Shown piece by piece: positions 54,135 through 64,000 of a DNA stretch of 64,000 bases. The DNA is taken from NCBI GenBank assembly GCA_016801885.1, contig CM028898.1, forward strand, positions 12,374,858 through 12,438,857, in the 5' to 3' direction. The position numbers and the translations under genes are program-made. Positions within the stretch are counted from its first letter, which is position 1. The number at the start of each line of letters is the position of its first letter. The notes below the pieces were generated by a model. That model did not search any database and was not told the DNA's origin. It saw only the letters and a list, made by a program, of their open reading frames with translations. The stretch comes from Toxotes chatareus (lineage: Eukaryota; Chordata; Actinopteri; Toxotidae).

Positions 54135-54506
54135 GTAAGTGGCTTCCTGACGTGGTTTTAATGAAACACTAATGAAGTAATTTCTATCTATAGCTCAACA
54201 GACTCCATTCGTATTAGTCCGACAGTGTAGGGCAGTGGTACAGTAGGCCTAAAGCTTATTTTATTGTAACTTATATGTTATACTTGGAGGGAAATGTGAT
54301 CTTCAGTAGCTACCAGGTCCAGCTCAGTTCAGTAGTGCAGTTGTCTCAACTTTTGGTTTATCCAGTAGTAGAAAGTAACGGTCATGAATACAACACCGAG
54401 GTAGCTTACTCGTGTTTTATGCTGCTGCCTTGGCCATTTTAATAACGACTGTAGTGACTAAGTAGAGTCAAAATTGTCATTGTGTTTCCGGGGCTGAATC
54501 GATTAC

Positions 54507-54527
54507 TACTAACTAACTAACTAACTA
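54507..54527. repeat. Short tandem repeat (TAAC)n
   Basis: About five tandem copies of a 4-base unit (taac/aact) in the lrrc20 5' intron. Confidence 0.9.
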
Positions 54528-54929
54528 CATGATCCTCCAGCTGATCAGAAAGTAGAGCTGCAACTATTAGTCAATTAGTTGACAGAAATCTCTGTAAACT
54601 GCATATCTGTTGGCTTTGAAGATGCCACCTTGTGAAATTTTTACTTTTTATACTTGTGTACATGAACATGTACACATGTTGTTACTTACTGAATAATTTG
54701 GCTATTCCTTCCACGAGGTATGTACATTTACAGAAAATACTAATTTAGTTTTAGAGCACACAAACTTATTTTTGACTCAGAGTAGCAGTGTGGTAACGGC
54801 ATGAAGCAAGACACATTTGTAATGATATACTGTCATTATTTCCAATTGTGATATTTGGCTGTCATACATTCAAAGAACATGCAAGTGTAATGTAGTATGA
54901 CCTTCCCTAGGAACATTTACCACAGAGAG

Positions 54930-55979
54930 ATGGCTGAGGCAGTTGCAAATGTGGCCCGGAGGATTAATACTACTGTTGAGGAGGGGAAAGATAGTTTGGG
55001 TAAGACTCCCTTCACACATATTTCTCTTTGTCTCTTATTCCCTTGCTCTTCAGTTTCCTAGCATGTGAATGGGCAGCTCTGATTCAGCGTTCTGGTTGAT
55101 GCTATTTCAGATTTCACCAGCAGATGGTGGCAGTGACTTCATTTTCTTTGCTCAACCATAAGTTTAAATCCCAAAGTGTTTGACAATTATAGATAATGAA
55201 CATTGCCCTGTTGCGTTAATGCTTGATAATCTCATAATAATGTTCCTCTCTTTTGCAGATCTGTCAAAATGCAAGCTCATTTCCTTCCCAGACGGTGTGT
55301 TCAAGGTCCTGAGGAGTGTCTCAGGAAACATCCATGTTATCACGTTGGCTGACAATGAGATGAAGGCCATTTCCAGCAAGTTCTTCTCAACCTTCACTCA
55401 GCTGAGAGGTAGTGGATAAGAAATACACCGTAAACTAAGTGATTAATGGAAGATTGTACACTGTTCATCTCTCACTCTGTCCACCTCACAAATGTTGACA
55501 GAATGTCTTCATGCTGTGACGGGAGAACAGACAAGCGACCCCTCGAATTTACTCGTGTCTTGAAATACCTTACAGAACTGGACCTGCAAGGCAATGCTCT
55601 CACCAAACTGCCTGATGCTGTGGGAGAAATGGAGCATTTGACCAGCATCAATCTGGCCAATAACAGCTTCTCCGTCTTCCCTGAAAAGCTTGCTGAGATA
55701 GCCACATTGGAGAGGATTAACCTGGAGGGAAATAGAATCACTGGTAATAATAATACATTAAAGCAAGTGTCAGAGATCAGAGTGTCAGAGTTTGTGTGTT
55801 GTAAGCTATAGTTCATGCAATGTTTTATATTTCTTTCTACAGAAATTCCATTGGAGAAGTTGTCCGCCATGCCGGCACTGAAGTGGCTAAACGTGAAGTC
55901 AAACCCTTTGGACTCAAACACTCAATCTGCTCTGCAGTCTCCCCACAAATTTGAGATTTTGGCCACAACAGAGTCCTAA
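54930..55979 (+). CDS. lrrc20: Leucine-rich repeat-containing protein 20, complete, 174 aa
   Basis: LRRC20 is a small, probably cytoplasmic leucine-rich-repeat protein of unknown function. Coding exons are 54930-54999, 55259-55408, 55576-55743 and 55843-55979; 525 nt close in frame with GT-AG introns. The protein starts MAEAVANVARRINTTVEEG, then runs through LRR units: LDLSKCKLISFP, ITLADNEMKAISSKF, LDLQGNALTKLPDAV, INLANNSFSVFPEKL, INLEGNRITEIPLEKL and LNVKSNPLD. This is the order and spacing of human LRRC20 (184 aa, with a slightly longer N-terminus). No signal peptide or membrane segment is seen. The gene lies between nodal and ppa1 in the same orientation, as in human. Confidence 0.95.
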
Positions 55980-56357
55980 AAGATGTCATAAGTGATGTTT
56001 CACCTCATATAGACTGCATGCTGTGTGCCTTGAACTCCTTTTGTTGAATTCTCTCATGTGCCTGAGAATATTATGCGAAAACGTAACACTTGAAGATATC
56101 ACAATGCTGTACAAGAAACAAGAAAACAGAGCTGTGTGAAGATGGCATCCTCCTTGCATGAGTTTTTTAAGCCCTGCTGGTGACCACAGGCTGTGGCCTC
56201 TACTTTGTCTTCTCTGCATGAACTGCAAAGGGCTGATATTTGAAGATACACTCAATCGATCTTTATGTGCCATTTGACCTTTGTTTTAGACTCATTTAAG
56301 ATTGAGTGCAATTACTTATTTATTACTTTTTATAGTATAAATTTTTTTTGTTTTTCA

Positions 56358-56363
56358 ATTAAA
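56358..56363 (+). terminator. Poly(A) signal of lrrc20
   Basis: ATTAAA lies 379 nt after the lrrc20 stop codon, after a T-rich run. The variant hexamer is common. Confidence 0.6.
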
Positions 56364-58280
56364 GCTTATACACAGGAAACTATGTGTTGTTTCATTATTT
56401 TTTAAGTGTTCATTGTCATTCAGTCATTCATTGTTGAGACTTTGTTGGATGAATGTTTGATTTACTATTCTAGGCTGAAGAGGTGGTAGGTACATGTTCT
56501 CCTGTTGATCACCCTCACCCTTGCCCACAGGGGTCAAACATTTGGCTTGTAACAAAGAACAAAATCCATTCAAGAGACCAAGCAAAACATTCAGCTCCGA
56601 AGCTACCTGGCCACCACAGAGACACGTTTTAGTAGGTGATAGAGAAAGTACAGACAGCAGTATGAGTGCTGATTAAGCTCTTAAATCCTCCATCTGTAGT
56701 GGAGGCTGCAAATGACAGAGACTTGTCCATACTTGAGTGATTAAAAGTGTTTTGCTCCGACTTTTCAGGCTTTCTTTAAATAGCAGCACTGCTGAGTCTG
56801 GATCACTTCAGCTGATATTTGGGCTGACTGGATCCTTTCTGCCAGCAGAAGGAGAGCAAGAAGAGAATGGTGGCATTCTGATGCATGAGGATTTCATCAA
56901 TGACCAGATTATTTTGTATCACTTTTCTGTGTTAAACACTTTTAAAAAATGCTTATTTAATTTAAAGATTGCGTGCCAAGCGCATTACATTTACAAGTGA
57001 GCCAGAGGAGAATGTCTCCTGGCCAACAGAAATATTTAGCAAGGCTGCGAGCTTACAGCGTCACGTGACTCTTCTGTTGCCCAGGCTGTGACCTTGCATT
57101 GTGCACCACGCTGCCCTCGGAATCACTGTGCTTTAATTATTTATATCACAAAGGAGTTTCACTTTTTCATCACTGCTGAGGAGTTATAGATATTTGGCTC
57201 TCTAAGACAGCATATATATTGATCATGCTTACAGCTGGAGGCATTTTTCTGTCAGTTACACTGTACGTTTTGTAGTTACACTGAATACGGAACAAGTTCT
57301 CCAAATAATCAGCTGAATGATAATCATTTATTTATGATGTAATAAATGCTACATTTACAGACCATATTCATTCTAGGTATTGTGAAAATTAATACCATAT
57401 ATCAATAATAATAAGTATTTAATATAATATAATATTATCTTAATATAATAGTATAATCTTTTTTTTTTTTAAAGTTCCCTTTAGTTCGCCTGTAATGCAT
57501 TTACTTATTGCACATATCTGTAATGAGGCAAAAAGTCAAATAAATGACCTTCTATATTCTATATTCACATAGTATGAAATAAATGCATTTCAGTGGGTGC
57601 AGTCAAATGTCTGACATAAAAATGTTCAGGCAACAAGCAAACAAAAAACATTGGTACAAAGCTCAAAATGAGAGATAGGAGACAGATTTACTTGGTTTCA
57701 GTTCTATTCAGCAAGTCTCAGAAAATGCCATCATTTACCACTGTTATACCTGTTTTTAAAAGTGATGAATTTCAGATAAACTAAAACATTTTTATACAGA
57801 ATGTTTCTAAAAACAGGCCCCTAAGTATGTTATCAAATAGTTACAGTGAAACTGAAGAGGCAAGAAGTCACAACATGGGCACCTAATCCCGCTTTGTTAA
57901 TTGGTTTACAGCTAACACCAGTCAGCTCCATCTGTTTTTGTCTGAAAAAAGCTCTCAAGGGCCACAGCTTCCAACGGGGAAATGGAAAACAAATCAGGTA
58001 GAAACTTCACATTCATGCTGCAGCATGGAAAAGTGGTAATGAGGGAGGATTAGCTGTTGATTACAATTCTCTGAAATTCTGCTCAGAGGTTTGTTTACTC
58101 TTGTTACACTTACACTTGTTTACTCGTGTTAGCTACAGGCTCCAATTATTGGAATGTGATTTGAATTCAAGCAAACAGAAGCCAGCGTGGCTCGGTCATC
58201 TGGCCTTTACACTCTTCATGCAGCAGCTCTGTTGTCACATGCAGGCAGTTGTCAGGTCTCTAACCCTGGCTTAAGAATTG
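56364..58280. other. Spacer between lrrc20 and ppa1
   Basis: AT-rich, with no exon recognised on either strand. In human, NPFFR1 lies at this position; none of its transmembrane-encoding exons is visible. A dense AATATA stretch occurs near 57410-57450. Confidence 0.65.
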
Positions 58281-58388
58281 CGCATGTCTGCTCCTCAGCC
58301 TCAATGACTGCTTGTCAGTCAGGAGCTGCTCAGTCCTCCTGAATTAGTGCACGGACTGCAGAGGGACAGTTTGAAACCAAGAACAGAC

Positions 58389-61300
58389 ATGAGCTTCGTC
58401 ATCGAGGAGAGGGGCAGGCCGAACACCCAGGAGTACAGGGTGTTTTTCAGTAAGCATGGCTCTTTGAATGAACTAGTTTGTGTCTTGGAGGGAGACAATC
58501 CCTTCATGGATTGTGCATAGTGTAATGGTTTCTTGAATAAGTAGCTGCTCCAGTAGCTGTACTGATAAGTAATCATAGAGTTTTATGACAGGATCACACA
58601 CTTTTTAGTTGCTTGTAGTCGAAAATGTTCATTTCTGCTAGTAAATAAGAGCTTAAATGCACTTTTGCTTTCACTTAGAAAACTCTGAGGGAAAATACAT
58701 CTCTCCATTCCATGACATACCCATCTACGCAAATGAAGCAGAGGTGAGCATCATGTCTCTGTTAATTCTGCAGGATTTGGAAACTCCTGTTAGACGCTTG
58801 GACAAAAATAGGGCTTAGGGCTTTACAGGGTAGTGCCAGTTGAGTTTGTCTGCAACGGTGGATGGAAGCTTTCTCCCCAGCACCACCTAGGGGCCACAGT
58901 CTGTGGGCCACCTTCACTGACTTTAGTGACTTTAGAACCAAAATGAACTGTTTCTCCACTTTGTGAATGTTGGCAGTAAGTCATTTATCAGTGGAACACT
59001 TACTTTTCTAGTTACACTATCTCACTGATAATAAATTGGTGTTTAGTTTTTTGGACTACACTGAATATATCAGCTGTTTATTTCAACATTCTTCAGGTTT
59101 GCGGTTTGTATAGATGTAATGCTGCAATTCTTTGATCTTCGATCTTTCACTCTGTAATCTCTGCTATGCTCGTCCTAATGACATATGTTTCACAGAAATG
59201 TATTTAAAGTAGGAAAGAGAATTCATTCTTAGCGTAACAAAACATTATTTCTGATCATCTTCCAGAATATTTTTCATGCTGTTGTGGAGGTTCCAAGATG
59301 GACAAATGCAAAGATGGAGGTATGTATTTACATATTTTGGCAACTTATTAATATTCATTGCACATTGCGTCCTAATGCTTAGTTCATAAATGTGGTATAG
59401 AAAGAAAGCTATTAATCAGTCTGCAGTGACCCTATTCTTTGTCTGTACTTGTTATAGGCATATCTCATGATTTGATGCACAATGCTGACTTTGTCATCAT
59501 TACACTGTCAAAAAATGATATGACTGCAATAAATCATCCTCTAGAGCATGTCTGAAATGATTACGAAAGTCACATAATTATGGTAATTACTTTTCTCTTT
59601 TTTCATTTACAGGGACAAGTTAATTTAATCTTCTTTGCGCCTATATTTCTCAGATTGCCACCAAAGATCCACTGAATCCACTGAAACAAGATGTGAAGAA
59701 GGGGAATCTTCGTTACGTAGCAAATGTGTTTCCTCACAAAGGTTACATCTGGAATTACGGAGCTATTCCACAGGCAAGTCCTGCTCAGACTATATTTAAA
59801 TAACCACGAAAACCAAACTACATATATGGTCCATCAAACATCTTTCTTTGCTTTCCATTTGACAGACGTGGGAAGACCCAAACCACAAGGACAGTGACAC
59901 AGGATGCTGTGGAGACAACGACCCTATTGATATATGTGACATAGGAAATAAGGCACTGAAACAATAACGTTGTTTTTGGACACTGAAGTGGTAGAAATAA
60001 ATTTAACTGTTTGCAGGTTTATCAAAAACGTGTCTTTGATTCGCAGGTGTGCTCACGAGGAGAGATAATCAAAGTGAAGGTTTTGGGAACTCTGGCTTTG
60101 ATCGATGAGGGTGAAACAGACTGGAAGGTCATTGTGATCAATACTGAGGACCCTGAAGCTGGCGACTTTAACAGTAGGTTTAACCCGCAATACAAGATTC
60201 TCCACACAGCCAGAAATGATGCCATCAGTTAAATTTCAAATTTACACTGTATTTAGACTTGTCCTTTGTTTTTGATTGGTTTCAGATATTGATGATGTGA
60301 GACGACTTAAGCCTGGATATCTGGAGGCGACTGTTGATTGGTTCAAAAGATATAAAGTCCCAGATGGGAAACCTGAAAACCAGTTTGCTTTCAATGGAGA
60401 GTTCAAGGACAGGGTAAACCTTTCAGAATTTTATTTACAGCACTGTATCTCCAAAATGTTAGATTTCCTCAGGGACATGTTAAATTAAGAAGCAGCAAAA
60501 GTAAACTTGAAGTCATATTTACATGAAGCATTTTCAAAGGGGCAAATTATACAGTGTTTTTACATTCCTTAATCCTTCCTGTTGTATTTAAGCTTACCTA
60601 CTTTATTTTTTCCTGGTATATCGATGCTTTCATGAAAGATGCAAATGAGGAAAATGTATTGTGTTTTCCAGGACTTTGCCATTAACACAGTGAAGAGCAC
60701 CCATGAGTTTTGGAAGGCGCTGATCTCTAAGAAGACCAATGCTGGCGAGTTAAATTGGTGAGTAAGTTCATGATGAGACTATGCTCCATTACATACTTAC
60801 AAACAGTAGGTAGCATGACAAATGCTGTTAGTGATATTTCCTGCCGTAACATCCTTATTATCCAGTAGTGATTGAATATATAGATTTTTTTTAGGTGCTT
60901 TAAAGTTTTAAAGCTTCAATTGTTTCCTTCGTTTTATTTATTGCTTGTGTCAGCATGAACACCAGTGTCTCAGACAGTCCGTTCTGCTGCTCTGCCGGGG
61001 ATTCAGAGGCTGTGGTTAAGTCTGTAAGTCTATTTTATTTTCTCATTCATGTTAGTAGCCTAAGAATAAAGATGGTAACTTGGTAACAACCAAGCCTTCA
61101 GGCAGAAGCAGAGGGTCATTAGTGAAGACAGTGAAATCTGAAGGCAGTTTCTATCAGTTTAATCCCACTGATTTTTTCAGTTTTTAGTTCAATGTTATGT
61201 TTTTTTTTCATAATCAAAAGGACTCTAACATATCTAAGCTACACACACGTATTCCTCATTTCACTAACTCTTACAGGCATGTGCTTTTGGAGCTGAAGAT

Positions 61301-61430
61301 CCTATTCCAAGCTCAGGTGGGTGTTTTGTACATTTATTTGCTCTATTACAGCAACTTTATGTTGTTACTCTGTGAAAATCACGTGATTGCCTATTTTTCA
61401 GTCGACAAATGGTTCTACTATGAGAAGTAG
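58389..61430 (+). CDS. ppa1: Cytosolic inorganic pyrophosphatase (PPA1), complete, 288 aa
   Basis: It hydrolyses pyrophosphate to two phosphates with Mg2+ as cofactor, pulling biosynthetic reactions forward in the cytosol. Eleven exons: 58389-58449, 58679-58743, 59266-59319, 59654-59773, 59866-59952, 60047-60173, 60286-60413, 60672-60757, 60954-61023, 61277-61316, 61402-61430; 867 nt close in frame. The family I signature GDNDPIDICDIG carries the metal-binding aspartates. KGYIWNYGAIPQTWEDP, KVLGTLALIDEGETDWK and KPGYLEATVDWFKRYK are near-identical to vertebrate PPA1 (human 289 aa). The absence of a transit peptide (start MSFVIEERGRPN) argues against mitochondrial PPA2. Oddity: the donors after exons 4 and 5 are GC, not GT (CAG|GCAAGT and AAG|GCACTG). 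Confidence 0.97.
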
Positions 61431-61725
61431 GAAGGACAAGCCAGTGCAGAGACATGACGATGTGACTTTTTCCCTCCTTCATTCCACACTTCACTCCTGT
61501 TTTCCTTCATTGGATCAGAGCAGCACGTGAACTGAACAGATTGGATGTACATTTTACCTGTATCTTTGTTCACACTTGGCCGTCTGACATTGTGTTTATC
61601 AAATCTGCTTGTTGTGTGATTGTAGCACTTTGTAAAATTCTGACCACATGAAGGCACTTTTATGCTTTGTCATCGTTTATGTTGTAAGAGACTGCCCCAT
61701 AATTTCAGGCTTGACAGAGCACTGT

Positions 61726-61731
61726 AATAAA
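61726..61731 (+). terminator. Poly(A) signal of ppa1
   Basis: AATAAA lies 296 nt after the ppa1 stop codon. Confidence 0.75.
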
Positions 61732-62640
61732 CCACACTAAATCCCAGGCTGTGGTATTGATTCTATTGCCACTATTACATACTATCGTTATCATTTAGAC
61801 CTGAGCTTACCTACAGAATATTGATCTGAAGAGGATAATGGTGCCCTGGTGGGAAAGAAGACAGACAAAACATGTTCTGCCTGTAATCTATAAAAAGAGA
61901 CACACACTTTATTCAATTCTTCATAGCCTCATAATTCTCTATTCAGTGTTCCTGAAATGTAATAGCTACTTAACAGTACAAATGAGTGGTTATCAAAGCC
62001 CTTGGCTGTAAAAGCCATGGGATGTTTCTGTAGGCTGCAGTAAAACAATAAGCTTCAATAAGCCTCTATATTCCTTTACTGTGTAATTGGGAACAATGGC
62101 TAAAACAGCTAAAAAGTGTTCTTATGCAGTTTGTGGCATAAAAATTGTGTCTAGGTTCCTGAGGAAATAAAACCAGTTTTATTTCATACCACATTCAAAT
62201 AAAATTTCAGACTGGACATCACCAGATGCTTCAGATGGGCTTAAAATTCTATTCTATCAAGTACTTTTCTGAGAATTAGTCCATCGCTGTCAAAATTTAT
62301 GTCACTTTTTTGGTTGTAAATACAAGAACTGCATACAATGGAATAGTATGAGAAGAAGAAGACTGATGAGATGCTGTCTTCATCATGTAGAGACAGTACT
62401 TAATGATTTAGAAACATGTAAAGGAAGGTTAGAAAAGCATTACAACTGATGACATTTTTCATGATAGCATCTGTGTTTAATGGTAAGGATGCTTTTTTTT
62501 TGCTTCCTTTTAAAATATTCTTACAGTCATGTTATAAAGTAAATAAGAGCAGAATTTGTGCTAATCCACCCACAAAGAGCAGCTCACAGTTGTAGTGCGT
62601 GTTAAACGTGGATTTTGTGTCATTTACCGCCGGTCGTCAA
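61732..62640. other. Spacer between ppa1 and sar1
   Basis: AT-rich and without exon-like frames. Just past its end, at 62642-62652, is an AGGGGGCGCTA-like core resembling half of a CTCF site, immediately before the proposed sar1 first exon. Confidence 0.6.
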
Positions 62641-62664
62641 GAGGGGGCGCTACGGCAACAAGTT

Positions 62665-62758
62665 TGACGCCAATTCTAAAGAACGAGGAAGAATATCTCC
62701 GACTGACTGTTTCCAAGGAGACCATCGATACTAACTGATCGCTGGTCAGTGCCGAGAG
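62665..62758 (+). other. sar1a: Probable 5' UTR exon of sar1
   Basis: A CpG-richer stretch ends in a consensus donor (GAGAG|GTGAGT at 62759). It would splice to the acceptor before 63589, giving a leader that ends 15 nt before the ATG. The upstream end is inferred only from composition. Confidence 0.5.
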
Positions 62759-63458
62759 GTGAGTTAGCTGAAACTTTAGAGAGATTTTGATGTACTCACA
62801 CGATATGACAGCATACTGTGCTGTGGACGTCTCTTAATAACGAGCTCGCTCGTCGTTAAACGTTGTCCTGCCCCACGTGAGGTCAGACTCTAGAAAGCAC
62901 CAGAGGTTTAACGTCATCTGACATGCTAATGCTAACTAGCCGAGCATCGTTATCTGGCTTACGTTATGTGGATCTAAGTAACACACGAATCACGGCGGAA
63001 CGAGCTCAAAGGAAGCGACATCACGGCTGTACACACTGCAGTGTTTTTAAGAGTAGGAGCACCAAGGTTTTTATTTTGTTTTTACAACGCAGGAATCAGC
63101 GATTAACAAGCGGCGGAAAGGAAAGCAGGTTAAATGAGGATACCAAGCTAATTAATTATTTCAGATACATTCATTATCACAGATAGATGATGATGAGTAC
63201 GGGTGCTTGGAGGCATTAAGTTTGCTCTAAATGATCTTGTCGCTAAAGGATAACGCTAGCCACCTGCTACACGTAGGGGGTGGAGTTACAGTGTTATGTC
63301 ACAGATATCTACACCGGGAGATTAAAACACCTGTAGCCTATATCACCACAAACTATAGCCCTCAATAAATGATTCACCTGATACACCTCACTGACATAAT
63401 GTTAACAGCTAATTGTCACAACAGTAAGTTTCACAAAGGTAGTAGTTGTTGCAGACTA

Positions 63459-63575
63459 GGCCCGCAACTACTGACTATTTTCATCATCGATTAATCTGCC
63501 AGTTATTTCTGTTTGACCAGCACTCCAACATCCAAAGATATTTAGATTTAGTTTGTGATAGTAATCTGACTTCTC
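63459..63575 (-). repeat. Reverse copy of the 'gattaatcgattaat' repeat
   Basis: It begins 'gcccgcaactactgactatt', continues 'catcatcgattaatctgcc', and has 'tccaacatccaaagatattt'. This is the reverse complement order of the family seen at 53186-53764. It ends just before the sar1 coding exon acceptor. Confidence 0.65.
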
Positions 63576-63603
63576 TTTTCTGTTTCAGGCAAAGACCCAC
63601 AAG

Positions 63604-63979
63604 ATGTCATTTTTATTTGACTGGATCTACAGGGGGTTTAGTAGCATTTTACAGTTCTTAGGTATGTACTGTCTGCAGCTCTGAAATGGCTTAACAGTGG
63701 AAGAAAAGTACTAATATCCCACACTTCAGAACAGCAGAAATACCACCAATTCACAGTGTTAAATTATTGACGTGCAAGTTTTTAAATGTTGTATGCAGTC
63801 TAGGTCAAACTACTGCATAGTTAGCAAAGTGTTCATCAGCTTTTTGTGGTTTCTTCCAGGTCTTTACAAAAAGAATGGGAAGCTGGTTTTCCTGGGCCTG
63901 GACAACGCCGGTAAAACAACACTGCTGCACATGTTGAAAGATGACCGACTTGGCCAACACGTACCCACACTGCATCCAA
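63604..63979 (+). CDS. sar1a: SAR1 small GTPase, first two coding exons (gene continues beyond window)
   Basis: SAR1 starts COPII coat assembly on the ER: GTP-bound SAR1 inserts its N-terminal amphipathic helix and recruits SEC23/24. Coding exons are 63604-63661 (the exon itself begins at 63589) and 63860-63979; the next donor is GTAAGG at 63980. The first residues, MSFLFDWIYRGFSSILQFLG, form the hydrophobic helix typical of SAR1. They are followed by LYKKNGKLVFLGLDNAGKTT with the P-loop GLDNAGKT, then HMLKDDRLGQHVPTLHP leading into switch I. About 59 of the usual 198 residues are visible. The a rather than b assignment rests on synteny with ppa1, because SAR1A and SAR1B are too alike here to separate. 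Confidence 0.95.
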
Positions 63980-64000
63980 GTAAGGAGCGATATACAGCAG

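Noticed and set aside
52463..54929. Search for EIF4EBP2 exons
   Set aside because: No 4E-binding motif (YxxxxL type within YDRKFLL-like context) was found on either strand in this spacer.
1..64000. tRNA, rRNA or known microRNA genes
   Set aside because: No cloverleaf with A and B box motifs, rRNA core or familiar microRNA seed hairpin was recognised; a covariance-model scan would be needed to exclude them fully.

Overview
The window is nuclear DNA from a ray-finned fish, most likely a percomorph. The evidence is spliced vertebrate genes with GT-AG introns, AT-rich introns full of microsatellites, and several interspersed repeats that I recognise from percomorph genomes. The locus matches the human 10q22 block PALD1-NODAL-LRRC20-PPA1-SAR1A in order and relative orientation. 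No prokaryotic, viral or plasmid gene is present.

Layout: 1 to about 2350 is intergenic, with no gene seen. Positions 4298-38914 on the minus strand carry the complete 19-exon coding region of pald1 (paladin, 870 aa). Its 3' UTR runs down to about 2350. A non-coding first exon and promoter lie near 47906-48125. Two pald1 introns of about 8 and 15 kb, and a roughly 9 kb 5' UTR intron, account for most of the window and hold mainly repeats. At 49135-52011 (+) is a complete three-exon nodal-related ligand gene, divergent from pald1 across about 1.1 kb. It has a TATA box and an intron-1 cluster of FoxH1-type sites that looks like the autoregulatory enhancer known from nodal genes. At 54930-55979 (+) is lrrc20 (174 aa), at 58389-61430 (+) ppa1 (cytosolic inorganic pyrophosphatase, 288 aa), and from 63604 (+) to beyond the window edge sar1 (COPII GTPase, first 59 residues seen).

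These genes are neighbours by ancestral synteny and do not form a pathway: paladin (phosphoinositide phosphatase-like, endosomal), Nodal (mesendoderm and left-right patterning), LRRC20 (unknown function), PPA1 (pyrophosphate removal) and SAR1 (ER export). EIF4EBP2 and NPFFR1, which lie within the human block, are not seen here.

All exon boundaries were read by hand from splice sites, reading-frame continuity and remembered family similarity. Coding totals close exactly in frame: 2613, 1203, 525 and 867 nt. I found no undescribed multi-gene system. The best leads are the nodal intron-1 enhancer, an in-frame alternative donor in pald1, two consecutive GC-AG introns in ppa1, a 97-bp insertion flanked by a 12-bp duplication, and the missing syntenic genes.
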